Source: Lasiosphaeria ovina (taxonomy: Eukaryota; Ascomycota; Sordariomycetes; Sordariales; Lasiosphaeriaceae). From it: a stretch of 64,000 nucleotides of DNA. The position numbers and the translations under genes were made by a program. Positions 1 to 10,389 of this stretch are shown one piece after another; position 1 is the stretch's first letter, and every line of letters begins with the position of its first letter. The notes beneath the pieces were generated by a model. The model was given only the letters and a program-made list of their open reading frames with translations. It searched no databases and had not been told where the DNA came from. The stretch covers positions 2,046,001 through 2,110,000 of the forward strand of contig JAULSN010000006.1 of assembly GCA_033439765.1 (NCBI GenBank), in the 5' to 3' direction.

Positions 1-163
1 CACTGAGTGCTGCAGCTCAAAAGTCGATGTTTGAGAATTTGGAAAATCGTTTGCCTTGGGGGGTTGCAAAGTAACGCAAGAAATCATGGCCTTGGCGCCA
101 AAGGAGGTCAAAGAATATAACTCTAATAGTTTCTAAGACATGCCGAAACTATTTATCTCCGTC

Positions 164-363
164 CTTCTCCCCTCTCTTCATCTCCCCTCTCTTCATCCCC
201 CCACCCTTCGGCCCCCTTCCTTCGTCTCCCCACCCTTCGGCCCCCTTCCTTCGTCTCCCCTTCCTCCGTCTCCCCACCCTTCGGCCCCCTTCCTTCGTCT
301 CCCCTTCCTTCGTCTCCCCACCCTTCGGCCCCCCTCCTTCGTCTCCCTTTCCTTCGTCTCTAA
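164..363. repeat. C/T-rich minisatellite
   Basis: Degenerate tandem repeats built on blocks such as CCTTCGTCTCCCC and ACCCTTCGGCCCCC, strongly pyrimidine-biased on the plus strand. A frame stays open across it, but the product is only Pro/Ser/Leu repeats, so it is not treated as a gene. It lies just downstream of the minus-strand small gene that ends at 438. Confidence 0.8.
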
Positions 364-437
364 ATCTTATTCAAGCACGGATGTTTTTCAATTCCTCCTA
401 TGCAAACGTCAACACCAATGCCCTTGCCTCTGTTTAG

Positions 438-698
438 TCATGTTGACTCGAGGGCACATACCTCTGTCAACTTCCGTGGCGTCGTGATAATATAGACGTC
501 GTTATGGAGCTCAACTTCGAAATCTCCCTCTTCGAAAGCGGCTCTCAAGACTTGGAACATTTGAGCCTCGCTCACAGGAGCGGCGTGAATCCTGGTGGTC
601 GCTGCAATGATCGTGGTCTCGGCGGATTGTTGCTGGGTCAGACTGTCACTGGCAGCAGCAGTAGAGCCCTCGGCCGCTTCGTGACCCAGCGTGGACAT
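438..698 (-). CDS. Small protein with FEVEL/PRKLTE module (copy 1)
   Basis: An 86-residue ORF with an ATG at 698. The first ~40 residues are Ala/Ser/Thr-rich and probably disordered. The second half holds a compact module: MFQVLRAAF, then DFEVELHNDVY, then PRKLTE. The same pattern recurs in two other small genes of this window (3871-4157 and 7690-8034), which supports real coding. I do not recognise the family. After LTE the DNA reads GTATGT, a perfect fungal 5' splice donor, so the true C terminus may continue in another exon, although the frame ends only a few codons later anyway. The N-terminal start is a guess. No function can be assigned; an alternating hydrophobic/charged pattern suggests a small beta-rich domain. 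Confidence 0.55.
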   Translation of the reverse strand: MSTLGHEAAEGSTAAASDSLTQQQSAETTIIAATTRIHAAPVSEAQMFQVLRAAFEEGDFEVELHNDVYIITTPRKLTEVCALEST

Positions 699-1298
699 GG
701 CGAGAAGACGAAGAAGGTTGGCGATGGGAGATTGAATTGGGTTTTCCCACTGCTCGTGGGATGGTTACTTCACGAAAGAAATCGGAGAGAAATGATGCAG
801 AGGGAGTAGACGCTGGAACAAATACATTGTGTCCGCGGGCCCAGACCGAGCTGAGAGGAGCAGATTCACATGAAACAAGCAATCAATCATGTCTACGCAG
901 ATACGCGAAAATCCAGCTGTTGTGATATGATGACTTCTAGATTATTGGGAGTGGCAAACTGTGGATTGTGTGGCGTGGCCACTTTCGAGGATCAAACCGA
1001 AATCGGCGACGATCAGCCAGCAAATGCGAGATCGGTCGCTTCGTGCCACAACTCGGCGATCGGCCGAATGTTAGCCAGTAATTATCGAGAGCATCATTTG
1101 AACAAGGCAGTTAGCACTGTGGAAACTGGCTGCTCAACACACTCAAAACTCGAACAAATCATTTGCATCAGGCCGTGCTGGCCAATCCACATGGCCGGGA
1201 GCGTGGTTGCCGAGACAGCGGCCAGCCAGCAATGTGATTATGTCTCGCCCAGGGGGGGGGAAAAAATGTGACACCGCCAATTCCTCGATCAACATTGG
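699..1298. other. Intergenic, no supported gene
   Basis: Short overlapping frames on both strands with no recognisable domain, splice structure or repeat. A run of nine G followed by A6 lies at about 1252-1266. I see nothing else. Confidence 0.6.
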
Positions 1299-2030
1299 CT
1301 AGACAACAACATGGGGCGATAGTTTCGGAGCCCTGCGAAAAAGCACGTTCGCAATCGGCGTCCACCAGAAATACAGCCCAAAGACGAGCCCCGTCAGCGG
1401 CACGGCCGCGGCAAAGTACGCGTACCACAGCGGAGAGAAGACCGCCTCGCCGTCCTGGGGGTTCCAGTTGAACAGGCCCGTCGACATGAACGTCTGGTGT
1501 GGGGAGGAGTCAGCAAAGGGGTTGCGCGTTCAGGGGGACGTAAATAAGCAACGAGTAAGAAACACAAAGACCCGGCTGGCGAGGCTTACCGCGACAAAGG
1601 TTGCAGGCAAAAAGATCATGGTTAGAAAGGCCAGCGCCTTCATCTTGTTGTTTTCGCGGCGGGCGATGCTTGATGTTTCCTTTTTGCGCGCAAGAGGCCG
1701 GAAATGTCAGCGGACGGCCAGTTTTTGTTTCGTCTCCATTTGACTGCACTACAGGCCCAGCGGGGGGTCCAATTGGCAGCGCACTCTCGCTCCCTCCTGC
1801 CATGATGCAACCCCTGAGGGAGTGTGCGTGCGTGGGCAACGGCCTATAATATTATAGAATACAACAACGGAGGTCTCTTACCATTTGGAACGTCATGGTC
1901 ACTAGCTGCACGAGCCCGTCGCACTTGCGCACGGCGGCGCCGTACTCGTCGACCATGCGCACGAGATACTCTCCGGCATCGAGCAGCGGCAGGCGCGGGT
2001 CGTTGTTCACCATGGCGGGAAACAATGTCA

Positions 2031-2064
<34 letters not shown>

Positions 2065-3301
2065 CCCGCCGCCGCTCGACGTCGCAGATGCAGACGGATA
2101 CGCGACTAGCTGCTGCAGGCGATCCATCTCGCCCGCCCAGCTGATGAGGCTGTTGCGCAGCAGTGCGACGTCGGCGCCCATTCCGACGAGGTCGCGCGGG
2201 TCGTCATCGTGGGCGCCGGTGGTGGGGGCCACGACGCCGAGCTGGAAGTTCTTGACCAGCGCCGCGACGGCGTCGGCCTGCCGCTCGACCTGCTCGAACC
2301 GCGCCACCTTCTCCATCTGCAGGAACGCGTTGATCAGCGTGAACGGCTGGCACGCGCCGTGCTCGGCGTACGCGAGCCGCTCGAGCACCGTGTGTGTTTG
2401 CTGTGGCGTGCAGCCGAAGAAGATGGCGTAGACGGATGGGTTTGATGACGGGGACGTGGGCGAGGGGATCACGGTCAGCGACAGCGCCATGTCCCCGTCG
2501 AGCGAGTTGGTCGTGCGCAGGCTGTAGACTAGCGTGCATGGCGGTTAGCAAGGGTTGGTATTCCCGTTGTGTCAATGTGTGTCAATGGATAGGTCGTTGT
2601 GGTTGAGGATAGGAGAAGCAGGAAGGGGTACATGTTCTGCGGTGCGGCCCCGAGAGGTCTTCGGTCTTGAATATGGCGGGCCATCCGCGGTTGATGATGA
2701 CCTGGATCGCTTGGTGTGTGTGCAGCTTGTCGACGACACGTCTGAAGATGGCTTCGCTGGGGAACGGGAGATGCTTGAGGTTGGACGGGTTTCGGAGTGT
2801 TTTCCCGCCGTGTATTATCGAGTCTGGCTGGCGGGGGCATATGCTGGAGGTGTGCGTGTTAGTTGGTCTGGTATTATCAAGACGTGGTGGTACCAACCTA
2901 GTCTAGTGGCCATCACTTACATCAGGTTAAGGGATGCTTCGACGTCTGCAGCATCTGGGTCGGGAACCTGTGCGGGGTTGAGCATTCTGCGTTAGAGCAG
3001 CGGTTTTCTGCGGCCCCCTTGCCACCTCCTTGTTCGCTTATCCGTACGTTTTCTCTCTCCCGATGCCAGCGGGCATCCTACTAGTCTTGGAATCGCTACT
3101 TACACCACCAAGCCAGTCGTCCCACTCCTTTTCAGCAGTGAGTCTGGTATAGTGTAGCGCTCTGTCGAACTGCGCCGGCGGCTGTCTGCGCATCTGGCGG
3201 ATCTGCACGACTGATGCCGGTCTTCCGTGGTAGTAAAACACGGGCGGTTTGGTTTGCTTGCCAGTACGGTCCCAAGCGGCCGTCTTCCAGGCAAGATCCA
3301 T
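1299..3301 (-). CDS. CorA-like divergent membrane transporter, six exons
   Basis: Exons fit as 3301-3104, 2967-2921, 2843-2632, 2528-1882, 1679-1590 and 1493-1299. All phases agree, giving about 460 residues. The N-terminal two thirds are soluble, with a helical stretch rich in Glu/Gln/Ala and a glycine run from a GCC repeat (about 2037-2075). The C terminus has the typical fungal CorA-like layout: MKALAFLTMIFLPATFVA as first membrane helix, a short STGLFNW loop where bacterial CorA has GMN, then a second helix (about 1360-1440) and a basic tail. Such proteins are common in filamentous fungi, often beside HET/NLR genes, and the missing GMN makes Mg2+ transport uncertain. The exon 5 acceptor is ambiguous: the other candidate (TGTAG at 1751-1749) would include an in-frame TGA. 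Confidence 0.75.
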
Positions 3302-3870
3302 GACTAGAGCTCGAGGACGACTTGAACTGATCGGGGGGTGGAATGTTTAGTCGCACTTGTAGAGATTCTCTGGCGCTGTTGTCGCGGGACGCAAAGTCTT
3401 CATGTCGTCTGACGAGGAGATGGGCATGGCCGAAGGCTCTGGCCCATTGTCGGGCGGAAATGCACATTCTTATCTGCCGAGCTCGATGCACGTCGAGTGT
3501 GCATGCATGAGTATGCAAGAGCGTCCCAATTGGGCGCGTGGGCGACCTCGAGAATTATCGCAGCCTGCTTGCCGTGGCGTGCGCCAAGACCAAAAGAAGT
3601 GACCCTGATTGTCCTTGCTGTGTAACGACGACGCCCGGTACACACCCTCTCCATTGCCCTCTTTGTTAGTCCAATTCGCAGAGTGAAGTTGCGAGTTGAG
3701 AGTTGAGGCTCTGCTGGACTGCCTATCTACCTACCTACATAAGGCGTATTCGCTGCGATGGTGGGCCACCTCTGTCCCAGCCCGCAAGGCAGATTTACAT
3801 CAAGCCCGGCTTTGTTGACGCCCAGGGGCTCTGAGACAACACCTCGCCGCAGTATAACTGACTTTCGAAA
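3302..3870. other. Intergenic spacer between divergent genes
   Basis: Separates the minus-strand CorA-like gene from the plus-strand small gene, so it should hold both promoters. A short CTAC(C)T tandem lies near 3725-3740. No convincing ORF. Confidence 0.5.
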
Positions 3871-4157
3871 ATGAAGAAGCAGGCTCTCCCGTTCCGCCTA
3901 GCGTACCTCGACATGGTCGAACTGGTGGTGAACCTGGAGGACATCTATGGCAGCCGGGAGGCATTTGACATTGAGGTAACATCATGACAGATCCTTCAAG
4001 CTACAGAGCTCATGTTGTGCGCTTTGATCCATATTCTGACCAATAATTGAAGATTTCAAACGACAGAGTCATCTTGTGGGGAAAGCGGAAGTTGACAGAG
4101 GCTCGTGCTGGAACCCAACTACTCCTCCCCAATCGGGCGCCAGACGGCAGAAACTAA
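3871..4157 (+). CDS. Small protein with FEVEL/PRKLTE-like module (copy 2)
   Basis: Two exons, 3871-3975 and 4053-4157, joined in phase 0. The donor is GTAACA and the acceptor TTGAAG at 4051-4052, with CTGAC as branch site near 4036-4040. The product is 69 residues. It is too short per exon to show as a long ORF, but it matches the other two copies: MVELVVNLEDIYG aligns with MFEVLRSEFG, FDIEISNDRVI with FEVELNEDVYTI, and GKRKLTEA with APRRLTEA. This copy is on the opposite strand, lacks the long Ala/Ser-rich leader, and is the most diverged. The intron between FDIE and ISND shows that the module can be split. Function unknown; expression evidence would be needed to exclude a relic. Confidence 0.5.
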
Positions 4158-4629
4158 CATCCGTCTAGGACGAGATTCAGGACTTGCGAACTCGCCCTGG
4201 TGTATACACTCACTACGAAGTACCCGGCGGCACTTACCAGTAGAGTTTGGGCATCACACGTTGCGCCGCAGTTCAAAGGGGGCGAGGGTGCAAGCCCTAT
4301 CTCAAGCGATGGGAGAGCACCTATTTATCAGTGGCCAAATTTGGTTCTGTACTGGGTAGTACCAAATAAATAATCATTGCTCTTGGCTACTATTCACCTT
4401 GTTCAACTTTGAAGCCCGCCACGGCTCCTGCTCCTTGCCGGCCTTGCTGTCCATTGAAACGGTGGAAAGACACCACAACACCAAAAAAAAACGGTAAAAT
4501 CAGGGCGATCCGTAGGCTCGGAAAAGTAGGTGTAAAGATCGATGATTTCTAGAAAAGAGGGCCCCGGAGCAGAGTTTTATCGTTAAACGCATAGGCCGCA
4601 GGGCGGCCACCCCTGACATATACCCCTGA
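4158..4629. other. Intergenic, possible degenerate repeat tail
   Basis: At about 4455-4520 a stretch reading AGACACCACAACACC, an A-run and CAGGGCGATCC resembles the start of the dispersed repeat at 19.5, 53.2 and 60.5 kb. The match is short and interrupted, so this is at best a decayed fragment. Otherwise nothing. Confidence 0.3.
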
Positions 4630-7219
4630 CTAGCGTGTGTTGCTGCCCTTGCTCACTATGGGTTGCGTGCGGCCCATGGACTGTCTTCGGCCTAGTGCCA
4701 AGCCCGCAGCTGTTTGGGGGAGAGTGACGGCGCGGAATAGCTTCTTCTCGTCAAGCCTTTGTGACCCTGGGCTTAACTTAACAAAATACTCGCTGTTCGA
4801 CTCGACCTTCTCAAGAATTTTTTCAAGCCTGTTTGTGAGCTCGTCGGAAGGGGTGCGCTTGTTGTCAGTGGTCGTCTTTTTCACCTGGATGGGGTTGGGT
4901 CCCTTTGGGTCCTCGACGACAAGCATCTCTTGCAGGATCAAGTGAAGAAAGTCCTTGATGAAGTCGGAATACGCTGAGTGCAATTCCACTTTCCTAATTA
5001 GCTATAGCTCTCGGGCTTGTTGTTAGCTATACTACCTAATTACCTAGACATATCAAAATACGACACAGGCGTGCTCACCTTCTTGACGGCCGGGTTAACT
5101 TCGAAGCGGGTACTCTTCCCGTCCTTGGCGACGTGATAGAATGTGTCCTGGATAGCGCCCTCGACACTTTTGTTATTATTATTGAGCTTCCGGGCCTCGC
5201 GGAAGGTATCGATTGGGTCGGACTTGTCACTGCCATCGGCGAAGACCAGCCAGCAGATGAACTCGAGGAACACACAGCCTAGGCTCCAGATGTCAAATGA
5301 TCGGGAGCAACAGTCGCCCGCCCACTCGACTTCTGGTGGCGCATACGTCTTGGTGGCCTTGGTCAAGTCCGCGTTGGATCGCGAGTCCGTGTGGTGGATC
5401 CTGGTAATGCCAAAGTCTGCCAGCTGGAGGACGCCCACAGTTCCCATGACATCTGCGACGCTCGTGTCTCTATCCCACTCTTCAAACCACAGCAAGTTGG
5501 CTGGCTTGATGTCGCCGTGGATCCCGTAGTACGGATCGCCGCCTCCGGTCTTCTTTTCTTGGGCTTGGGCGCTGTCGGCCTCGGCCATGTTGCCGTGGGT
5601 TTTCAACTGGTGAAGATCATGGAGCTTCGAAAGTGCACGCGCGACCCCTAGACACTGTTTGCAAACCCACTGGGCATGTTTGGGGGTGGAAACTGTGCTG
5701 CGCCAGTACTGTCGCAGGTTCTTGTCCGCGAGCGGAAAGACGAGATAGAAAGCGCGCGCCAGGTCTGTCTGGAGGCTGCTGTGGAGGATTTCCATAGTGA
5801 AGATGAGCTTCACGAGGTGAGGGTCCTCGCACTTGTTAAGCCTCGTGAGTACTGCCACCTCGTTCCCGAAAGCCTCTCTGTCGGTCGAGTACAGCCGCTT
5901 GATGGCGATGTGCGGGTTGTCGCGTCCGTCCTGTCTCGTTGATAAAATCAGTTAGTTGCGACTTGAAGCCAAAGTGAACTATCTGGATAGGTAGTCAATT
6001 GGATGGGAGATAAGCAAGGTATGAGGGGACTCTTACCCGCACTCTGTACGATCCTAGGTTGTGATGCTGGGGGTTGATTGTCACCTTCCTAACCACTCCG
6101 TAAGCTCCCGCCATTGCGTCTATCGCCTCGGGGGAAATCAAGTCAGCCTGGTTAGCGCCTCCACCAGGCTTAATCTTGTTTGTGTTGCCATCCGCCTCCT
6201 TGATGACGTGAAACGGAAGGGGACTCCGCGTTGGGAGTTCATAGTGGGTAACTGGGGCGTCCTTCTGGGTTTCTATGTGGAAGTACGGACCCTGCGTTTC
6301 CCACTGCCTGTCATCGAAAGACTCAACATCGCGGTCCAGCCATTGCTCAAAGAGACGAACTGGCGTCTGGTCTCGGTCTCGGAAACCCAGGCGATAGGGG
6401 CCCTTGGGACCCTTGTCTAGCTTCAGCAGTGGAAGCTGAGCGTCTGAGATCCCCTCGTGCATGAAATCCACAATGATCTCTGCCTTTCCGATCAAGACGA
6501 GAACGGCAAAGACCTTGCGGAACGAGGCAGGCGGCTCTGAACCCTTTTGAGACAGGCCCGAGATTTCCTTGGCCAGGGTCTCGAGCGTGTTCGTAGGCAC
6601 TCTAGATTCGTCCGTGATGGCGGGAAGGACTGCCTTGATTGCATCGTACGACACAATGCTATCTAACGTGCGGAGGGGGATGAAGTACTTCGTCACTGTT
6701 TCATTGAAGGGAACTTCGCGGGCGTTTCGCAGGTTGATCTCCATTTTCTTCAAGCTCTCTCTCGCCGTGACCTCATGGTGGTCCTCGACGCACTCATCCA
6801 CCAGCTCCTCGGTGGCCGGCGGGCGCGTCTCGTCGCCGGAAAACGGCCGGCTGGCATGGAGAACCAAGGTACCCTGGTCAGCGTCGGTCCTGGCGTGAAC
6901 AGGTTGGCTTTCGTCCGAGGTGAAGTAGAGGTGGTAGCCCCCGTCGTCGCAGGTCGTGAGCGGCTTCTCGCCGGGGACCCCATCGGGCCCCCAAATGATG
7001 TTGCTGTGGTTTGCGTCCAGCGCGGGTTGACCAGACAGGCCTCTATTCGAGCTAGTCGAGTTCGGGGACTGGGTCTGGCTGGCTGAGGATGACTATTCAG
7101 ACAATAATTGGGCATGGTTGTTAGTTCTAGATCGGGGGCCGATCTCGGACCAGGCTTCCTTTCCTCACCTCGGTGAGTCTGTGCCATGCGCGCTTGGCTT
7201 TTTCGCCTAGAGCCTTCAT
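4630..7219 (-). CDS. Protein kinase with long unknown N-terminal region
   Basis: Four exons read from splice signals: 7219-7169, 7092-6037, 5930-5044 and 4993-4630. All phases agree, giving about 785 residues. The first ~340 residues match no family I recognise. A protein kinase domain follows: a degenerate glycine loop (GAYGVVRKV), the lysine in HIAIKRL just after intron 2, catalytic loop HGDIKPANLL, DFG at the metal site, APPE for the APE motif, and DIWSLGCV. All catalytic residues are present, but HRD is HGD, as in non-RD kinases that do not rely on activation-loop phosphorylation. About 120 charged residues follow the domain. Intron 1 has branch site CTAAC. The gene sits between module copies 2 and 3. 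Serine/threonine specificity is inferred from the KPAN motif. Confidence 0.85.
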
Positions 7220-7689
7220 GTTTTGCTGGGCTGCTAGACCGTTCGATATTGGCAGATGTTCTTAGTATGGATGGCCGTGGGGTTTGTTGGTTGGAGCTTG
7301 GGTGCATGCAATCAAGGAAATTAGAAGACTGAGATGGTTTATTTAGGTAGTAGTATATGTGCATATGAAAAACTGCCTCTTGAACAAACCTTCGAGGCCC
7401 CCTCGCAAGGCTTTTCCATTTCCACTCCATTGTCTTCTCACCGGGGCGCAATTTGGGTGGGGAGCATATCCAATGACCTTTTCAGCGCCTGCAGAGACGC
7501 CCACCCCGGTTCTGGAGGGGGGGCGGATGTGGGCGAGATTGGCCATCGAGCTAAGGTGTGTTACACACGACGCAAGAAATCCCCCCAACCCCCAGGAGGC
7601 CGTCTCCGAATCCGTCCAGGGCGATTTGGATCCTCAATTTTGTGTGTGGTCACCCGTAGAATTTTCTTTTCTCCTGCTGCACGAAACTG
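7220..7689. other. Intergenic / kinase promoter side
   Basis: Upstream of the kinase start on the minus strand. It contains overlapping frames without domain content and a G-rich patch near 7513-7530. No supported gene. Confidence 0.5.
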
Positions 7690-8034
7690 TTAGCGACATT
7701 TCGCGTCATTTCTTTTGGGGGACTCGCCACATGCCTCTGTGAGCCGACGCGGTGCTGTGATGGTGTAGACGTCTTCGTTCAGTTCCACCTCGAATCTGTC
7801 CTTGCCGAACTCGCTTCTCAGTACTTCAAACATGTCGCGCGCGTTGACCCTCACAGCCGGTATTTGGTCAGTCGCCCATGTTCCAGGTGTCGGATGAATC
7901 GGAGCTGCCAGTTGAGTGCTGACAATTTCTGTAGCTGGGAGTTTTGGTAGCCTTTGGTAATGCTGGCGAGGCTCCGTTTTGCGCTGCTGTCTGTCGTGCC
8001 GCAGAAACGGCCGGAAGATGGTACACATACACAT
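7690..8034 (-). CDS. Small protein with FEVEL/PRRLTE module (copy 3)
   Basis: The frame is open from far upstream, so the start is uncertain; the ATG at 8034 is chosen because the product then resembles copy 1 in length (about 114 residues). The C-terminal part carries the module seen at 438-698 and 3871-4157: DMFEVLRSEF, RFEVELNEDVY, APRRLTEA. The sequence after LTE is GCATGT, which could be a GC-type splice donor at the same place where copy 1 has GTATGT. Identity with copy 1 is high across the module and low outside it. I do not recognise the family and infer no function. The basic leader (RPFLRHDRQQRK) differs from the Ala/Ser leader of copy 1. Confidence 0.5.
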   Translation of the reverse strand: MCMCTIFRPFLRHDRQQRKTEPRQHYQRLPKLPATEIVSTQLAAPIHPTPGTWATDQIPAVRVNARDMFEVLRSEFGKDRFEVELNEDVYTITAPRRLTEACGESPKRNDAKCR

Positions 8035-10389
8035 CTTTGAGGCTTTATCAAGAAACAAGACCCTATATCCAAAAGCCCCTCTTCTCGAAGTCGATGCAGC
8101 ATCAAGGGTGAGGGAGATGGCAGTAGAGCTGCCGGGCCTGGTATTAATACTCGGCGAACCGCTCTCTTTGGCCCCGTCCCTCCCTCGCTCACTTCGGTGC
8201 TTGACACCCTCTTCTCGGTGAGATGGGATGGATTCGATCCAATAGAACATGCATGCATGACTGAAATGCACTCCTGGGGTGGGCACTGCCCCTCCACGGC
8301 ATTTTTTTTTGGCGCATCTTGGAATTCGACAGCCGCTGACAGCCTCCGACTGCTGAACCAACGGCCAATTGATGAGTGGTGTGGGTGTCGTCTGCTGTCT
8401 GGTTGAAGCGAAGCGCCGTGGCAAAAGGCTATTACGAAAGAAGAAGCTCGTTTCCAATGAAGTGATCTTTCCAGGAAAACAACACCACGCAAGGTAGGTA
8501 ATCATGCGGGGTGGGGCGCGGACCGCAGAGGAGGAATGGAAAATATTCGGGTAGGCATAAATCAGAGCGTGGATATTAGGCAGCAGCACAAAGAGGCACA
8601 ATCAATGCGAATTAATGCCATTTAGCCTTGGGACGTTGGACAGGCTGCTTTGCGAGTTGTCCTTGGAAAGGTCTGAATCGGTGCAGAATGATGCCAAATT
8701 ATTGCCGGAGGTAATACAGAGAGGGAACCACCTGGTTCCAATTACAAAGAGGCCTCATTACAAATAGCCCCACCCAATAGCAAAGCCCCGGAGCAAAGAG
8801 TAAAAGAGATGGACGCAAAATAAAAATATACGCGAATCAACAACGCGATACTACCATTACCATACATCATTGGCTCCCTAGGGAGACACCAAGGAGAATG
8901 TGCTAGCATAGTGGCGACGTTCGGGACGCGGGTGGCGAGCCTGATTCGCAAGCGCAAGCAACTTCCAGTGCCACGACGCACCCCTCACAATGACAGATCA
9001 TCAATCGCCACTATAGGGATGATCGTATTCCTGCTAGTTCTGGCTTCCACAGCCAGGCAAAGCATCCAACACATCCACTTCCCGCCTTTCCCAACCCAGA
9101 CGCGTCTACGTAGAGGCGTTTGGGTCTTAATTACGAGGGCCTAACAGGTTTATTGGTCTGCCCATAGTTCAGCTGAACTGGCTGGGATTCGACATTCTAG
9201 TTCAGTACTGCTTGACGAGGGGATAAGTGGCCAAGGAAAAGAGGGTTCTTTAAACACAACTAAAAAGGGGGATACGCCCCTGAACTTTTGTAATCTAGTG
9301 TTCCTTCTTTTCTTTCCTTACCAACCACCTCAGTGATATACTGAGGCTGGGCTACCCTCTCTGATCTACCGGGGGGGTTCTTTTTCTCTTCTTCTCTTCT
9401 TCTCTTTTATTAAGCTTTCAGGCCTTACGTACGACCATATGCTTTCATTCAATATATTGACTACCTGGTATAACTGGTTTCTATCTTTGAGGCTGGTCTT
9501 CGACTCGCCTTGTGTCTGTTTTGGTGGTTTTGTGGGAGATGGAGGTCAGTTCTCTGCCGGACTGCCGAGCTTCCATGCAGTGCCATCTTCGAAACTGATA
9601 TTGGCGCGGTATAGGAAAAGAATAGAGTTACTGCAAAGAAATGCATGCTCTTTTCGGAAATACAGTTACCCTTAAAAAGCTTTGAACTTGGGGATCCGCG
9701 AGAAGGACATATGGGTTTCCTGTTATATCTTCTTGTTCCCAGAGCTACTGCTTCCCTTGGAGAAAAAAATGTGCGAGGGGTAAGATAAGTAAGTACCTAG
9801 TTAGGCCTTCCAGGTCTCAGAAAGTTTTCGCCGACACTCATCAAGGGATTGGAAGGTTTAGTCTAGACGAGACGTATAGCCGCTGCCACATAATACAATG
9901 TGTGCTGGGATAGCCTACAGCTTACTACAGCCTACAGCATACCTATATATGTACTGTTGCCCAGACCTCTAGGCAGCAAGTCTCTGTTTTGTCTAGCTGG
10001 TGGAGCTGTAGCTCACGACACAATGTCGTTGAACTCACGAGCTAATTGAAGAAAAACACGGGGAGTAAGAGTTATATAGAAGAGAGGTTGAATATGTTGT
10101 TGGCAAGGTAAATACTGAACAAACCCCAAACTCCATGGTTCTGGATAGTCTATTGCATACGTTTAACTACTCTCCCTTTTTCCTTTTTTGCGGTAAATCA
10201 AACTGGGTTTTGGAAGTTGATCGCTAAAGCTTGCCGCAACCTTCCAAAGGCTCGCCGAAGGGGCCATGCTCGGATCGAGATAAACCCATGTCAGTGACTC
10301 AAGGGTTTTTTAGGGCGTGCATCGAGTTTATAGCATGGAAAGAAGCCAACTCGCAGCCGTGAACGGTGGTGGGCAGCTGAGTCTCGAAG
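8035..10389. other. Long intergenic region
   Basis: About 2.3 kb without a supported gene. It shows A+T-rich patches, pyrimidine runs (a TCTTC tract near 9380-9405) and scattered short frames without homology that I can see. Around 10335 an ATG opens a short frame ending near a GTACGT donor (about 10432), which could be a small 5' exon of the downstream HET gene, but no acceptor gives a clean phase. Confidence 0.5.

Noticed and set aside
140..487. A 115-residue Pro/Ser-rich plus-strand ORF
   Set aside because: It is translated minisatellite with no complexity outside the repeat.
1590..1881. An in-frame TGA (1709-1707) in the CorA-like gene, suggesting a pseudogene
   Set aside because: It is in frame only if the TGTAG acceptor at 1751-1749 is used. 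An acceptor ending at 1680 gives the same phase and an uninterrupted product, so the gene is called intact.
6750..7451. A 233-residue minus-strand ORF starting at 7451
   Set aside because: It is the kinase gene read in the wrong frame through intron 1; the spliced model explains the region.
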